Assembly: GCF_039543245.1 (NCBI RefSeq)
Contig: NZ_BAABJJ010000029.1
Location: 1-64,000 of the forward strand
Reading direction: 5' to 3'
DNA length: 64,000 nt
Source: Algibacter_G agarivorans
Lineage (GTDB): Bacteria; Bacteroidota; Bacteroidia; Flavobacteriales; Flavobacteriaceae
Shown: piece after piece, positions 28,743 to 37,952 of the stretch
How the letters are laid out: each line of letters starts with the position of its first letter
Numbering within the stretch: the stretch's first letter is position 1
The notes under the pieces: generated by a model
What the model saw: the letters and a program-made list of their open reading frames with translations, nothing else
The model's database searches: none
What the model was told of the DNA's origin: nothing
Program-made: the position numbers and the translations under genes

Positions 28743-29759
28743 TTACTCGTTTTTAGGGTATTTATGCATAAAGTACTCAGCCTTTTCAACCATTTTTTTA
28801 CTTCCACAAAAAATAGGAACTCTTTCATGTAGTTCAGTAGGTTGAATATCCATAATTCTTTTAAATCCATCTGTTGCTTTGCCACCTGCTTGTTCAGTTA
28901 AAAATGCTATCGGGTTACATTCATATAATAAGCGCAACTTTCCTTTAGGCGCCTTAAAGCTGGCAGGATAGATGTAAATACCTCCTTTAATCATATTTCT
29001 ATGAAAATCTGATACCATAGAGCCTATGTATCTAAATGTATAAGGTCTATCTTCTTCTTCAGTTTGGCAATACTTAATATAATCCTTTACGCCTTGAGGG
29101 AAATGAGCATAGTTCCCCTCATTTATAGAAAATATATTTCCAGTTTCTGGAAACTTCATATCTGGATGGGATAAATAAAAACTACCGATAGCAGGATTAA
29201 GGGTAAAGCCATTAACACCATGCCCAGCAGTGTAGACTAACATGGTAGAAGTGCCATAAACAATATAGCCAGCTGCCACTTGTTCATTCCCTTTTTGTAA
29301 AAAATCTTCTTTTCTTACAGGCATGCCTAGTGGAGTTTTTCTTCTATATATAGAAAATATAGTACCTACAGATACATTAACATCAATATTAGAAGACCCA
29401 TCTAAAGGGTCTATCAAAACAATATATTTGTTGTCATGTGCATTATATTTTCCTTGTACTGTAACAAAATCTTCTTCCTCTTCACTAGCAATACCGCACA
29501 CAATTTCTCGGTTTATTAATGCAGATTTAAATACTTCATTAGCATAAATATCAAGTTTTTGTTGATCTTCTCCTTGTATGTTGGTTTCTCCAGCTGCCCC
29601 CAATATATCAACTAATCCAGCTTTATTAACCTCATGATTCACTATTTTAGCTGCTAATCGGATGGAATTTATTAATCTCGAAAGTTCTCCTGAAGAATAT
29701 TTAAAATGTTTTTGATTGTCAATAATAAATTCTCCTAGGGTAGTATGTTTTTTATTCAT
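28743..29759 (-). CDS. fbp: Class I fructose-1,6-bisphosphatase
   Basis: This 338-residue enzyme hydrolyses fructose 1,6-bisphosphate to fructose 6-phosphate in gluconeogenesis. The metal-binding signature LIDPLDGSSNID is intact, preceded by the acidic SEEEED loop. The length fits class I enzymes. It leads an operon with two sugar-type regulators and is divergent from the rhamnose operon. The placement makes sense because rhamnose breakdown yields DHAP and lactate and no hexose phosphate. Its promoter carries the shared motif. Confidence 0.93.
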   Translation of the reverse strand: MNKKHTTLGEFIIDNQKHFKYSSGELSRLINSIRLAAKIVNHEVNKAGLVDILGAAGETNIQGEDQQKLDIYANEVFKSALINREIVCGIASEEEEDFVTVQGKYNAHDNKYIVLIDPLDGSSNIDVNVSVGTIFSIYRRKTPLGMPVRKEDFLQKGNEQVAAGYIVYGTSTMLVYTAGHGVNGFTLNPAIGSFYLSHPDMKFPETGNIFSINEGNYAHFPQGVKDYIKYCQTEEEDRPYTFRYIGSMVSDFHRNMIKGGIYIYPASFKAPKGKLRLLYECNPIAFLTEQAGGKATDGFKRIMDIQPTELHERVPIFCGSKKMVEKAEYFMHKYPKNE

Positions 29760-29820
29760 AATTAAGTTCCTATTTATTTTCGTTTAAATAAGGTGATTAT
29801 TAAATTGAAATATTTGAATA

Positions 29821-29856
29821 CAAAAATAGGTATTGAAAACATCGAAAGAATCCTGC
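29821..29856 (-). promoter_or_regulatory. Promoter P3 of fbp-gntR-gntR with shared motif
   Basis: On the minus strand GCAGGATT (29849-29856), 20 bases, then TATTTTTG (29821-29828). A second copy, ACAGGATA, lies immediately upstream (29859-29866), giving a direct repeat of CAGGAT with a 10-base period. This is the clearest sign that the motif is a direct-repeat operator. Confidence 0.7.
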
Positions 29857-30080
29857 GGTATCCTGTCGGTATTATTTCAAAGGCCTAATAATTAAATTAG
29901 AAGCCTTTTAGAGGGAGATATTTAAAAGGTTTTTTTTAAAATAGGTTAAAAATATAATGTCTCTATAATAATGAGAGATTAAGTATAAAAAATTAAGCAC
30001 CTGATAAATAGTGTGTTGATTGGTGTTAATGCATAGAAAAAACATATTTTAATGTGTAATATTTGAAATTACGGTACAGT

Positions 30081-30116
30081 ACAGGATAGGAAAGTGTGTT
30101 TACAAATATATTTTTG
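30081..30116 (+). promoter_or_regulatory. Promoter P4 of the rhamnose operon with shared motif
   Basis: ACAGGATA (30081-30088), 20 bases, then TATTTTTG (30109-30116). The 15-base string TACAGTACAGGATAG (30075-30089) is identical in promoter P6 of the permease gene, at the same distance from the -7 element. A TAT microsatellite (30118-30138) lies in the short leader. The rest of 29867-30070 shows no gene or clear structure. Confidence 0.75.
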
Positions 30117-30117
30117 G

Positions 30118-30138
30118 TATTATTATTATTATTATTAT
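30118..30138 (+). repeat. TAT trinucleotide microsatellite in the rhamnose operon leader
   Basis: Seven uninterrupted copies of TAT follow directly after the -7 element of P4 and end 10 bases before the ATG. Slippage here would change leader length without affecting any reading frame. Confidence 0.85.
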
Positions 30139-30148
30139 AACACTAAAC

Positions 30149-32254
30149 ATGGAAAACAAAGCAGAGACTTTTAAATACGTTGATTATTTATGGGATGAGC
30201 AAAAAGCTGCAGCTCTAGGCGATGATCAGATAGCCTTATTTTTATACCGATCAAATATATTAGGAGCTGATTTAAGAATCACCAATTATGGCGGAGGCAA
30301 CACCAGTTGCAGGACCACAGAAAAAGACCCACTTACCAATGAGGACGTTGAGGTGATGTGGATCAAGGGTTCCGGTGGTGATATTGGGACTTTAAGCAGG
30401 GCTGGCATTGCAGGGATCTATGTTGATCGTTTGCGTAATTTAAAAAATGTTTACGGCGGATTGGAAGATGAAGACCGTATGGTTGGACTATTTAACCACA
30501 GTATTTATGATCTGGATAGTAAAGCACCATCAATTGACACACCTTTGCACGGTTTATTGCCATTTGCACATATAGACCACTTGCACCCAGATGCTTTAAT
30601 TGCAGTAGCAGCGGCCAAAGACAGTGAAAAAGTAACCAAAGAAATTTGGGGCGATACTATGGGCTGGGTACCATGGCAACGACCGGGATTTGATTTAGGA
30701 CTTCAAATAGAAAAATGTTTAGCTGATAATCCAGGAATTCGTGGTATCGTATTAGGTAGTCACGGTTTATTTACTTGGGGAGATACCTCTTATGAGTGTT
30801 ATATCAACAGTTTAGAGGTTATTGAAAGAGCTTCTGAGTATATTGAACAAAAAATAAAAGAAAAAGGTTCTGTTTTCGGTGGACAAAAAATAGAAAGTTT
30901 ACCAAAAGCAGATCGTTTAGAAAAAGCGGCTCAAATCATGCCTTTATTAAGAGGCTTATGTTCTTCTGAAAATAGAATGATTGGTCATTTTTCTGATACC
31001 GATGTGGTCATGGAATACATCAATAGTTATGATCTTGAACGTTTGGCGCCTATGGGAACCTCTTGTCCAGATCATTTTTTAAGAACAAAAATTCAACCCC
31101 TAGTATTAACTTTAGATAAAAATGAAGATTTAACTGATTCAGATGCTATTCTGAAAAAATTAGAACCAGCATTTGAAGCCTACAGACAAGAATACGCAGA
31201 TTACTATAACACATGCAAAAAGGACAACAGTCCAGCTATGCGTGATGCCAATCCAGTAATCATTATATATCCAGGTGTTGGGATGTTTAGTTTTGCAAAA
31301 AACAAACAAACCACACGTGTAGCGAATGAGTTTTATATCAATGCGATCAACGTGATGCGTGGTGCAGAAGCCATTACCGCTTACACCTCATTACCAAGAC
31401 AAGAAGCTTTTGATATTGAGTATTGGTTATTAGAAGAAGCGAAATTATCACGTATGCCAAAAGAACAACCCTTATCTCGCAAAGTAGCCTTTGTTACTGG
31501 AGCTGGTGGTGGTATTGGTAAAGCGATTGCTGATAAATTAGCTGCAGAAGGTGCTAATGTAGTACTTACAGATATCAATGAAGACAGTTTAAAAGAAGCA
31601 CACGCTACGTATAAAAGAGATGTATCAACCTATGCTATATGTGATGTTACCAATCCAGAATCTATAGCATCAGCTTATAAAAAGGCATGTATTGAATTTG
31701 GGGGTGTTGATATTGTTGTGCATAGTGCAGGATTAGCCATTTCTAAACCTTTAGAAGATACTACTGATAAAGATTGGAATATTCTACAAAGTATTTTAGT
31801 AAAAGGTCAGTTTGACTTAGCCAAACAATCTGCAGCCATCATGCGTCAACAAGGATTAGGCGGAAATTATATAGCTATAGCTAGTAAAAATGGTTTAGTT
31901 GCAGGTCCAAATAACGTAGCTTATGGTACTGCCAAAGCAGCACAACAGCATATGGTACGTTTGTTAGCTGCTGAATTAGCAAAAGATAAAATTAGAGTGA
32001 ATACCGTAAATCCTGATGGCGTTATTGTAGGGAGTAAAATTTGGGAAGGCGCTTGGGCAGAAGGTAGAGCTAAAGCAAATAATATTACCGTTGAAGAGTT
32101 ACCTGCATTTTATGCAAAAAGAAACCTGTTGAATGAAATTATCACACCAGATGATATTGCAAACGGCGTATTCTCTTTGGTAGGTATTCTTGATAAGTCC
32201 ACGGGAAACATTATTAATGTTGATGGTGGAATGGCGAATGCCTTTGTAAGATAG
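30149..32254 (+). CDS. rhaEW: Bifunctional rhamnulose-1-phosphate aldolase / L-lactaldehyde dehydrogenase
   Basis: This 701-residue cytoplasmic fusion has two parts. The N-terminal part (about residues 1-420) is a class II aldolase with zinc histidines in the FAHIDHLHPD block and in GSHG; it would split L-rhamnulose 1-phosphate into DHAP and L-lactaldehyde. The C-terminal part (about 435-701) is a short-chain dehydrogenase with the glycine motif TGAGGGIG and catalytic YGTAK; it would oxidise lactaldehyde to lactate. The fusion matches RhaEW-type proteins. It is the first gene of the rha operon. The operon also carries separate proteins for both steps, an aldolase at 35098 and AldA at 36432, so the functions are doubled. 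Confidence 0.88.
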   Translation: MENKAETFKYVDYLWDEQKAAALGDDQIALFLYRSNILGADLRITNYGGGNTSCRTTEKDPLTNEDVEVMWIKGSGGDIGTLSRAGIAGIYVDRLRNLKNVYGGLEDEDRMVGLFNHSIYDLDSKAPSIDTPLHGLLPFAHIDHLHPDALIAVAAAKDSEKVTKEIWGDTMGWVPWQRPGFDLGLQIEKCLADNPGIRGIVLGSHGLFTWGDTSYECYINSLEVIERASEYIEQKIKEKGSVFGGQKIESLPKADRLEKAAQIMPLLRGLCSSENRMIGHFSDTDVVMEYINSYDLERLAPMGTSCPDHFLRTKIQPLVLTLDKNEDLTDSDAILKKLEPAFEAYRQEYADYYNTCKKDNSPAMRDANPVIIIYPGVGMFSFAKNKQTTRVANEFYINAINVMRGAEAITAYTSLPRQEAFDIEYWLLEEAKLSRMPKEQPLSRKVAFVTGAGGGIGKAIADKLAAEGANVVLTDINEDSLKEAHATYKRDVSTYAICDVTNPESIASAYKKACIEFGGVDIVVHSAGLAISKPLEDTTDKDWNILQSILVKGQFDLAKQSAAIMRQQGLGGNYIAIASKNGLVAGPNNVAYGTAKAAQQHMVRLLAAELAKDKIRVNTVNPDGVIVGSKIWEGAWAEGRAKANNITVEELPAFYAKRNLLNEIITPDDIANGVFSLVGILDKSTGNIINVDGGMANAFVR

Positions 32255-32296
32255 AACATAAAAGTTAGTATAGTTATTGTTTAGTTGAGTAAAAGC

Positions 32297-32342
32297 AAAC
32301 TTCCATAAGATTGAATTGAAGTTTATGGGAGTTTCTTTTTTT
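32297..32342 (+). terminator. Terminator-like hairpin between rhaEW and rhaI
   Basis: A 12-bp stem (AAACTTCCATAA with TTATGGGAGTTT, one G-U pair) and a 14-base loop are followed by C and seven T. It lies inside the operon, 42 bases after rhaEW and just before rhaI, and could cause partial termination or set 3' ends. Confidence 0.55.
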
Positions 32343-32359
32343 AGAAAGATGTTAAAATT

Positions 32360-33640
32360 ATGAAAATTCAAAAAGAACAAATCTCAGATTATAATAAAAA
32401 AGGATTGGAAAGTCATAACGAAAATTTTGATTTTTTAGCCAATAAGTTGAGTAAAGAGGGGCATGACGTTTCAAATATCGTGTCTAAATTAGCTAAATTC
32501 CAGGTTGCCATACCAAGTTGGGCATTAGGGGCTGGAGGTACACGTTTCGGCCGCTTTTCTTTTTTTGGTGAGCCTTCAAGTCTTGAGCAAAAATTAGAGG
32601 ACGTTGGTGTTCTACATGCACTTACTCAAACTGCAGGTGCTGTGTCATTGCATATTCCTTGGGATATCCCTTCAGATTATGCTGCTATTAAAGAACAAGC
32701 TGATGGGTTGAATATCAAGTTTGATTCGGTAAACTCTAATACGTTTCAAGATCAAAAAAATGCTCAAGAAAGTTATAAATATGGCTCTTTAAGCAATACC
32801 AGTCAAGCCGTTCGTGAACAAGCGATTGCTCATAATTTAGATGTTATTAATATTGGAAACAAATTAGGGTCTAAAAGTTTAACCGTTTGGTTGGCTGATG
32901 GGTCTTGTTTTCCAGGACAAAACAACTTTCAAACCGCTTTTCAAAATACACAAAACAGTCTTATAGATATTTATAAAGGCTTACCAGATGATTGGAAAAT
33001 GCTTATTGAATATAAACCTTACGAACCAAACTTTTACAGTACGGTGATTCAAGATTGGGGGGCTTCATTAATGTTAGCTAACGGTTGTGGTGATAAAGCC
33101 TATACCTTGGTTGATTTAGGGCACCACCTTCCAAACTCTAACATAGAACAAATAGTTTCTATTTTACAATTGAAAGGCAAACTAGGAGGTTTTCACTTTA
33201 ATGATAGTAAATATGGTGATGATGACTTAACAGTAGGTAGTATCAAACCTTATGCACTATTCTTAATTTTTAACGAATTGGTTTATGGCATGGAAAACAA
33301 TCCTCAAAATCCAGATTTAGCTTGGATGATTGATGCGAGTCATAATGTGAAAGATCCTTTAGAAGATTTAATCCAATCATTAGAAGCAATACAAGAGGCA
33401 TATGCCAAAGCCTTACTGATTGACCAAGCCGCTTTAAAAGCAGCACAACTGGATAATGATGTAGTGAAATGTCAAGAAATTTTACAAGGGGCTTACAGAA
33501 CCGATGTGAGACCTTTACTTGAAAAAGCCCGTTTAAATACTGGAGGTGTATTAAGCCCAATAGGCGCTTATAGGGCTTTAGATGTTAGAGGTGGTCTTAT
33601 TAAAGAAAGAGGTAAAAACACTGTAGCTACAGGACTTTAA
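32360..33640 (+). CDS. rhaI: L-rhamnose isomerase, RhaI type
   Basis: This 426-residue TIM-barrel isomerase converts L-rhamnose to L-rhamnulose. It is of the Pseudomonas stutzeri RhaI type and not the E. coli RhaA type. Visible blocks include the phenylalanine-rich loop GGTRFGRFSFFGEP, a metal-binding stretch EYKPYEPNFY, and DLGHHLPNSNIEQI with GGFHFNDSKYGDDDL. Length matches RhaI. The kinase gene starts 10 bases after its stop codon. Confidence 0.88.
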   Translation: MKIQKEQISDYNKKGLESHNENFDFLANKLSKEGHDVSNIVSKLAKFQVAIPSWALGAGGTRFGRFSFFGEPSSLEQKLEDVGVLHALTQTAGAVSLHIPWDIPSDYAAIKEQADGLNIKFDSVNSNTFQDQKNAQESYKYGSLSNTSQAVREQAIAHNLDVINIGNKLGSKSLTVWLADGSCFPGQNNFQTAFQNTQNSLIDIYKGLPDDWKMLIEYKPYEPNFYSTVIQDWGASLMLANGCGDKAYTLVDLGHHLPNSNIEQIVSILQLKGKLGGFHFNDSKYGDDDLTVGSIKPYALFLIFNELVYGMENNPQNPDLAWMIDASHNVKDPLEDLIQSLEAIQEAYAKALLIDQAALKAAQLDNDVVKCQEILQGAYRTDVRPLLEKARLNTGGVLSPIGAYRALDVRGGLIKERGKNTVATGL

Positions 33641-33650
33641 TGGGTGTAGT

Positions 33651-35024
33651 ATGAAAAATGTAACAGCAGTTTTCGATATAGGAAAAACGAATAAAAAGTT
33701 TTTCCTATTCGATAAAAATTTTAAAGAAGTCCATAAAGAATATATTTCTTTTGAAGAAATAGAAGATGAAGATGGACATCCAACAGAAAATCTTCCGGCA
33801 TTACAAAAATGGCTAAAGGCTGTTTTTAATAGAATACTTGAAGCCAAGGAGTTTGATGTTAAAGCTATCAATTTCTCAACCTATGGCGCCAGTTTAGTTC
33901 ATATTGATGAAGACGGTAAACCGTTAACACCACTTTATAACTATACTAAGCCTTTACCAGAGGAGATAGTCACTTCATTTTTTGAAGCCTATGGGCCCAA
34001 AGAGGCCTTTCTTCAAAATACAGGTTGTGCAGATTTAAGCATGCTAAACTCTGGACTACAGTTATATTGGTTAAAAAAATCACAACCAGAAGTTTTTAGT
34101 AAAATAAAATATTCGTTACACTTACCCCAATATCTTAGTTATGTCTTTACAGGTATTCCTTTAAGTGAATATACCAGTATTGGTTGCCACACAGCACTTT
34201 GGGATTATGAAAAGAAAGATTACCATAGTTGGGTGTACAAGGAAGGCTTTGATAAAATTTTACCTCCCATTGTTTCTACCGAAACCAGCATTAATATGAA
34301 TTACAATGGTAATCGTATAAAAATTGGTGTTGGAATTCATGACAGTTCTGCAGCACTTTTACCTTATGTAAGGAGTATTAAAAAGAAATTTATTTTGGTA
34401 TCTACAGGAACATGGAGTATTGTTTTCAACCCATTTACTGAAAACCCTATTTCAAACGATATTCATAATACAGACACTATTAACTACATGCGTATTAACG
34501 GGAAACCTGTTAAAGCTACGCGTATATTTTTGGGTAATGAATACAAGGTACAAGTCGAAAAATTAAATGAGCGTTTTGGAGTTAATGATGACTTCCATCG
34601 TCAGGTTAAGTTTGATTATGATACGTATCTCGAAATCATGAAAGATTTCAATTTTTGCTATAAATGGGAGAGTATTTTTGATGAAGATATGCCAGATAAA
34701 ACAAAAATGTTATATCATAAATATGAGCATGCCTATCATCAACTCATGACAGAGCTCGTATTACTACAAATTAAGTGTATCAAAAAAGCCATTGGGACAG
34801 ACCCAATAAAACGCATTTATATTGACGGTGGTTTTAGTAATAATGATATTTATATCAAGTTGTTATCTCATAATTTCAGAGATAAAAAACTAAGTACAAC
34901 AGATGCCTCATTAGGTTCTGCTTTAGGTGCTGCCATTTCAATTTCAGACAACAAACTAAACTCTAAATTCTTAAAGGAGAATTATGCGCTTAAAAAGCAT
35001 GTTCCTTTTATTGTTAGCGGTTAA
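33651..35024 (+). CDS. rhaB: FGGY-family carbohydrate kinase, probable L-rhamnulokinase
   Basis: This 457-residue FGGY kinase has the N-terminal phosphate-binding motif FDIGKTNKK and the C-terminal adenosine-site segment STGTWSIVFNPF, with IDGGFSNN near the end. It would phosphorylate L-rhamnulose at O1. It is shorter than E. coli RhaB and rather diverged, so L-fuculose or a broader 6-deoxy-ketose range is possible. Position between rhaI and an aldolase supports the rhamnose role. Confidence 0.75.
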   Translation: MKNVTAVFDIGKTNKKFFLFDKNFKEVHKEYISFEEIEDEDGHPTENLPALQKWLKAVFNRILEAKEFDVKAINFSTYGASLVHIDEDGKPLTPLYNYTKPLPEEIVTSFFEAYGPKEAFLQNTGCADLSMLNSGLQLYWLKKSQPEVFSKIKYSLHLPQYLSYVFTGIPLSEYTSIGCHTALWDYEKKDYHSWVYKEGFDKILPPIVSTETSINMNYNGNRIKIGVGIHDSSAALLPYVRSIKKKFILVSTGTWSIVFNPFTENPISNDIHNTDTINYMRINGKPVKATRIFLGNEYKVQVEKLNERFGVNDDFHRQVKFDYDTYLEIMKDFNFCYKWESIFDEDMPDKTKMLYHKYEHAYHQLMTELVLLQIKCIKKAIGTDPIKRIYIDGGFSNNDIYIKLLSHNFRDKKLSTTDASLGSALGAAISISDNKLNSKFLKENYALKKHVPFIVSG

Positions 35025-35097
35025 ATTTATTAAAATAAGTAAAAAAACATTGAGACTATATTAGCCTCAGAATATTACAATTCCAAATCAATTCAAA

Positions 35098-36387
35098 ATG
35101 TCTAAGAATATAAAATTAATTCACCCCAGAAATCAGATTACAGAAATTATAGATAGAATTTATAAAAGAGGTATGACCACAACTTCAGGTGGTAATATCT
35201 CCATTATAGACGATCAAGGCGATATATGGGTAACTCCTTCAGCTATTGATAAAGGTTCGTTAAGAGCATCAGATATCATCTGTGTAAAAAAAGACGGTAC
35301 TATTATAGGAAAACACAAACCGTCTTCAGAATTTCCATTTCATAGAGCCATTTATGAATCAAGACCAGATATTAAATCCGTAATTCATGCACATCCTCCT
35401 GCATTAGTCTCTTTTAGTATTGTACGTCAAATTCCTAATACCAACATCATCTCTCAAGCAAGACATATTTGTGGGCCAATAGGCTACGCTAAATATAGAC
35501 TTCCGGGTAGTGAAGATTTAGGAGATGTTATTGGCGATGAGTTTAAAAAAGGGTATAAAGCCATAATTATGGAAAATCACGGCACTGTTTTAGGCGGTAG
35601 TGATTTGACTGATGCTTATGAACGTTTTGAAGCTCTTGAGTTTTGTGCAAGTACTATTTTGTATGGATCTCAAATAGGCAGGCCAAAATATTTAACTGAT
35701 GAGCAAATAGACGAATTTGAAGCACAAGCTACAGGAGTATTACCTGAATTAAAGAATGTTGAATATACATCTGATGAAGTTGAAAAACGTTTAGAAATCA
35801 GCAAGATTGTACAACGTTCTTGTCAGCAAGGTTTAATGATTAGCTCATACGGTACCGTATCTATGCGATGGAAGGATAATGATTTTCTTATTACACCAAC
35901 AGGGATTAATCGTTGGGATTTAGATATTGATGATATTGTTCAAATTAAAGATGGTAAAAGAGAAGCTGGAAAAATACCGAGTAGAGCCACTTGGATTCAT
36001 CAAGAAATTTACAATCGTAACCCGGATGTAAATTCTATTATCATGACACAATCTCCATATTTAATGGCCTTTGGTGTTACAGGAGAATATTTAAATGTAC
36101 GTACCATTCCGGAAAGCTGGATCTTTTTACAAGATATTAGTGCAGTAAAATACGGTGATCATTTTAGAAAAAACAACAATTCTAAAATAGTTGATAACTG
36201 TGCAACGGCATTAATTATAGAAAATGATTCTGTCATTATTACTGGAGATAAGTTATTGCAAACCTTTGATTATTTGGAAGTTGCAGAGTTTAGCGCAAAA
36301 TCTATTGTTTTAGGGAATTCACTTGGAGACATGGTGGCAATCAACGATGAACAAGTAGAAGATTTAAGAAAAAAGTTTTTATCATAA
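35098..36387 (+). CDS. Tandem-domain class II aldolase, second domain degenerate
   Basis: This 429-residue protein carries two class II aldolase/adducin domains in tandem. The first (about residues 1-210) looks active: SGGNIS phosphate loop, the zinc pair HAH in VIHAHPPALVS, and ENHGTVLGG with a further histidine. The second (about 225-429) keeps the fold signals (SSYGTVSMRW, the ITPTGINRWDL block) but has TQSP where HAHP should be and ENDSVIITG where ENHG should be, so the zinc ligands are lost. It may act on rhamnulose 1-phosphate or fuculose 1-phosphate; the second half may be structural or regulatory. Confidence 0.78.
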   Translation: MSKNIKLIHPRNQITEIIDRIYKRGMTTTSGGNISIIDDQGDIWVTPSAIDKGSLRASDIICVKKDGTIIGKHKPSSEFPFHRAIYESRPDIKSVIHAHPPALVSFSIVRQIPNTNIISQARHICGPIGYAKYRLPGSEDLGDVIGDEFKKGYKAIIMENHGTVLGGSDLTDAYERFEALEFCASTILYGSQIGRPKYLTDEQIDEFEAQATGVLPELKNVEYTSDEVEKRLEISKIVQRSCQQGLMISSYGTVSMRWKDNDFLITPTGINRWDLDIDDIVQIKDGKREAGKIPSRATWIHQEIYNRNPDVNSIIMTQSPYLMAFGVTGEYLNVRTIPESWIFLQDISAVKYGDHFRKNNNSKIVDNCATALIIENDSVIITGDKLLQTFDYLEVAEFSAKSIVLGNSLGDMVAINDEQVEDLRKKFLS

Positions 36388-36431
36388 GATTTTTTACAAG
36401 TAAAAAATATAATTAATCCAACTCAAACTTT

Positions 36432-37871
36432 ATGAAACATTACAGGCAATATATTAACGGACAATTTGTGGACTCTAAGTCCACATCGGTTATTGAAATA
36501 TTAAATCCGTGTACTGAAGAAGTGATAAGTACCATTTCTACAGGCACCGTTGAAGATGCAAATCATGCACTTGAAGCAGCTCAAGCAGCTCAGCCAGCAT
36601 GGGAAGCATTACCAGCAATACAAAGAGCGAGTTTTTTACATAAAATGGCTGATGTTATTAGAGAAAATAGAGTGTTTTTAGCTGAGACATTGTCCAAAGA
36701 GCAAGCCAAAGTTATTGGTTTAGCACAAGTTGAAATTGATGTAACAGCAGATTATTTTGACTATAATGCCGGTTGGGCAAGACGTATTGAAGGAGAAATT
36801 ATTCAAAGTGATCGTGAAAAAGAACACATTTACCTTCATAAAGTGCCAATTGGAGTCTCTGTAGGTATTTGTCCTTGGAATTTCCCGTTTTTCGTAATGG
36901 CTAGAAAAGTGGCGGCCTCTTTAATCACTGGAAATACATGTGTTATAAAACCTAGTTCTGAAGCACCAAATACAGTCATGGAGTTTGCAGATTTTATTCA
37001 AAAAATTGATTTACCAGCAGGGGTTTTAAACTTTGTTTGTGGAGCAGGTAGAACAGTTGGAAATGCGCTTTCAAAAAGTCCAATTACGGGTATTATCAGC
37101 TTAACAGGAAGTGTTGGTGCAGGTCAACAAATTATAACAGCAGCAGCAGAAAATATCACTAAAGTATCTTTAGAATTAGGAGGAAAAGCACCAGCAATTG
37201 TTTGTGCAGATGCTAATATGGAATTAGCTATAAACTCCATAGTGGCATCAAAAGTTATTTTTAGCGGACAAGTTTGTAACTGTGCAGAACGCGTTTATGT
37301 AGAAGACAGTATTTATGATGAATTTGTTGAAAAAATCACTAAAAAAATGAGTGAAGTTACTGTTGAAGATGCTCTTACAGGAACAAATGCAGACATGAGT
37401 AGTTTAGTTTCTAAAGCTCAGATTGATAAAATTTCTGAGATGGTTGAATTTGCTAAAAAAGAAGGAGCAGAAGTTTTAGTAGGAGGTAAGCGTCATGAAA
37501 AATTTGATAGAGGATATTTTTATGAGCCAACACTTTTAACGAATGTTTCTCAACAGTCTGAAATTATTCAAGAAGAAGTATTTGGACCCGTATTACCAGT
37601 TATGAAATTTGATACTTTGGATGAAGCTATTGCCTTATCAAATGATTGTCAATTTGGATTAACATCATCTATATTTTCAGAAAACTATAATAATATTATG
37701 CGTGCTACAAATGGATTACACTTTGGTGAAACGTATGTGAATAGAGAGCACTTTGAGGCTATTCAAGGGTTTCACGCAGGTTGGAAAAAATCTGGAGTCG
37801 GTGGTGCTGATGGTAAACACGGCATGGAAGAATATTTACATACGCGTGTGGTGTATGCTAAATATTATTAA
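36432..37871 (+). CDS. aldA: L-lactaldehyde dehydrogenase (NAD-dependent aldehyde dehydrogenase)
   Basis: This 479-residue aldehyde dehydrogenase has the same length as E. coli AldA. The catalytic cysteine is in SGQVCNCAERV, the general-base glutamate in LELGGKAP, and the cofactor loop in GSVGAG. It converts L-lactaldehyde to L-lactate, which the convergent lutABC genes then oxidise. It is the last gene of the rha operon and is followed by a strong bidirectional terminator. Confidence 0.88.
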   Translation: MKHYRQYINGQFVDSKSTSVIEILNPCTEEVISTISTGTVEDANHALEAAQAAQPAWEALPAIQRASFLHKMADVIRENRVFLAETLSKEQAKVIGLAQVEIDVTADYFDYNAGWARRIEGEIIQSDREKEHIYLHKVPIGVSVGICPWNFPFFVMARKVAASLITGNTCVIKPSSEAPNTVMEFADFIQKIDLPAGVLNFVCGAGRTVGNALSKSPITGIISLTGSVGAGQQIITAAAENITKVSLELGGKAPAIVCADANMELAINSIVASKVIFSGQVCNCAERVYVEDSIYDEFVEKITKKMSEVTVEDALTGTNADMSSLVSKAQIDKISEMVEFAKKEGAEVLVGGKRHEKFDRGYFYEPTLLTNVSQQSEIIQEEVFGPVLPVMKFDTLDEAIALSNDCQFGLTSSIFSENYNNIMRATNGLHFGETYVNREHFEAIQGFHAGWKKSGVGGADGKHGMEEYLHTRVVYAKYY

Positions 37872-37894
37872 TATAAATCATACAAACCCAAAGC

Positions 37895-37926
37895 AAAAAA
37901 CTCAGCTAAATTTAGCTGAGTTTTTT
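37895..37926. terminator. Bidirectional terminator between aldA and lutC
   Basis: A perfect 32-base palindrome, AAAAAACTCAGCTAAA and its complement, sits between the convergent aldA and lutC genes. T runs follow on both strands. Confidence 0.85.
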
Positions 37927-37952
37927 GTTATATAATTTTAGACACAAATTAA

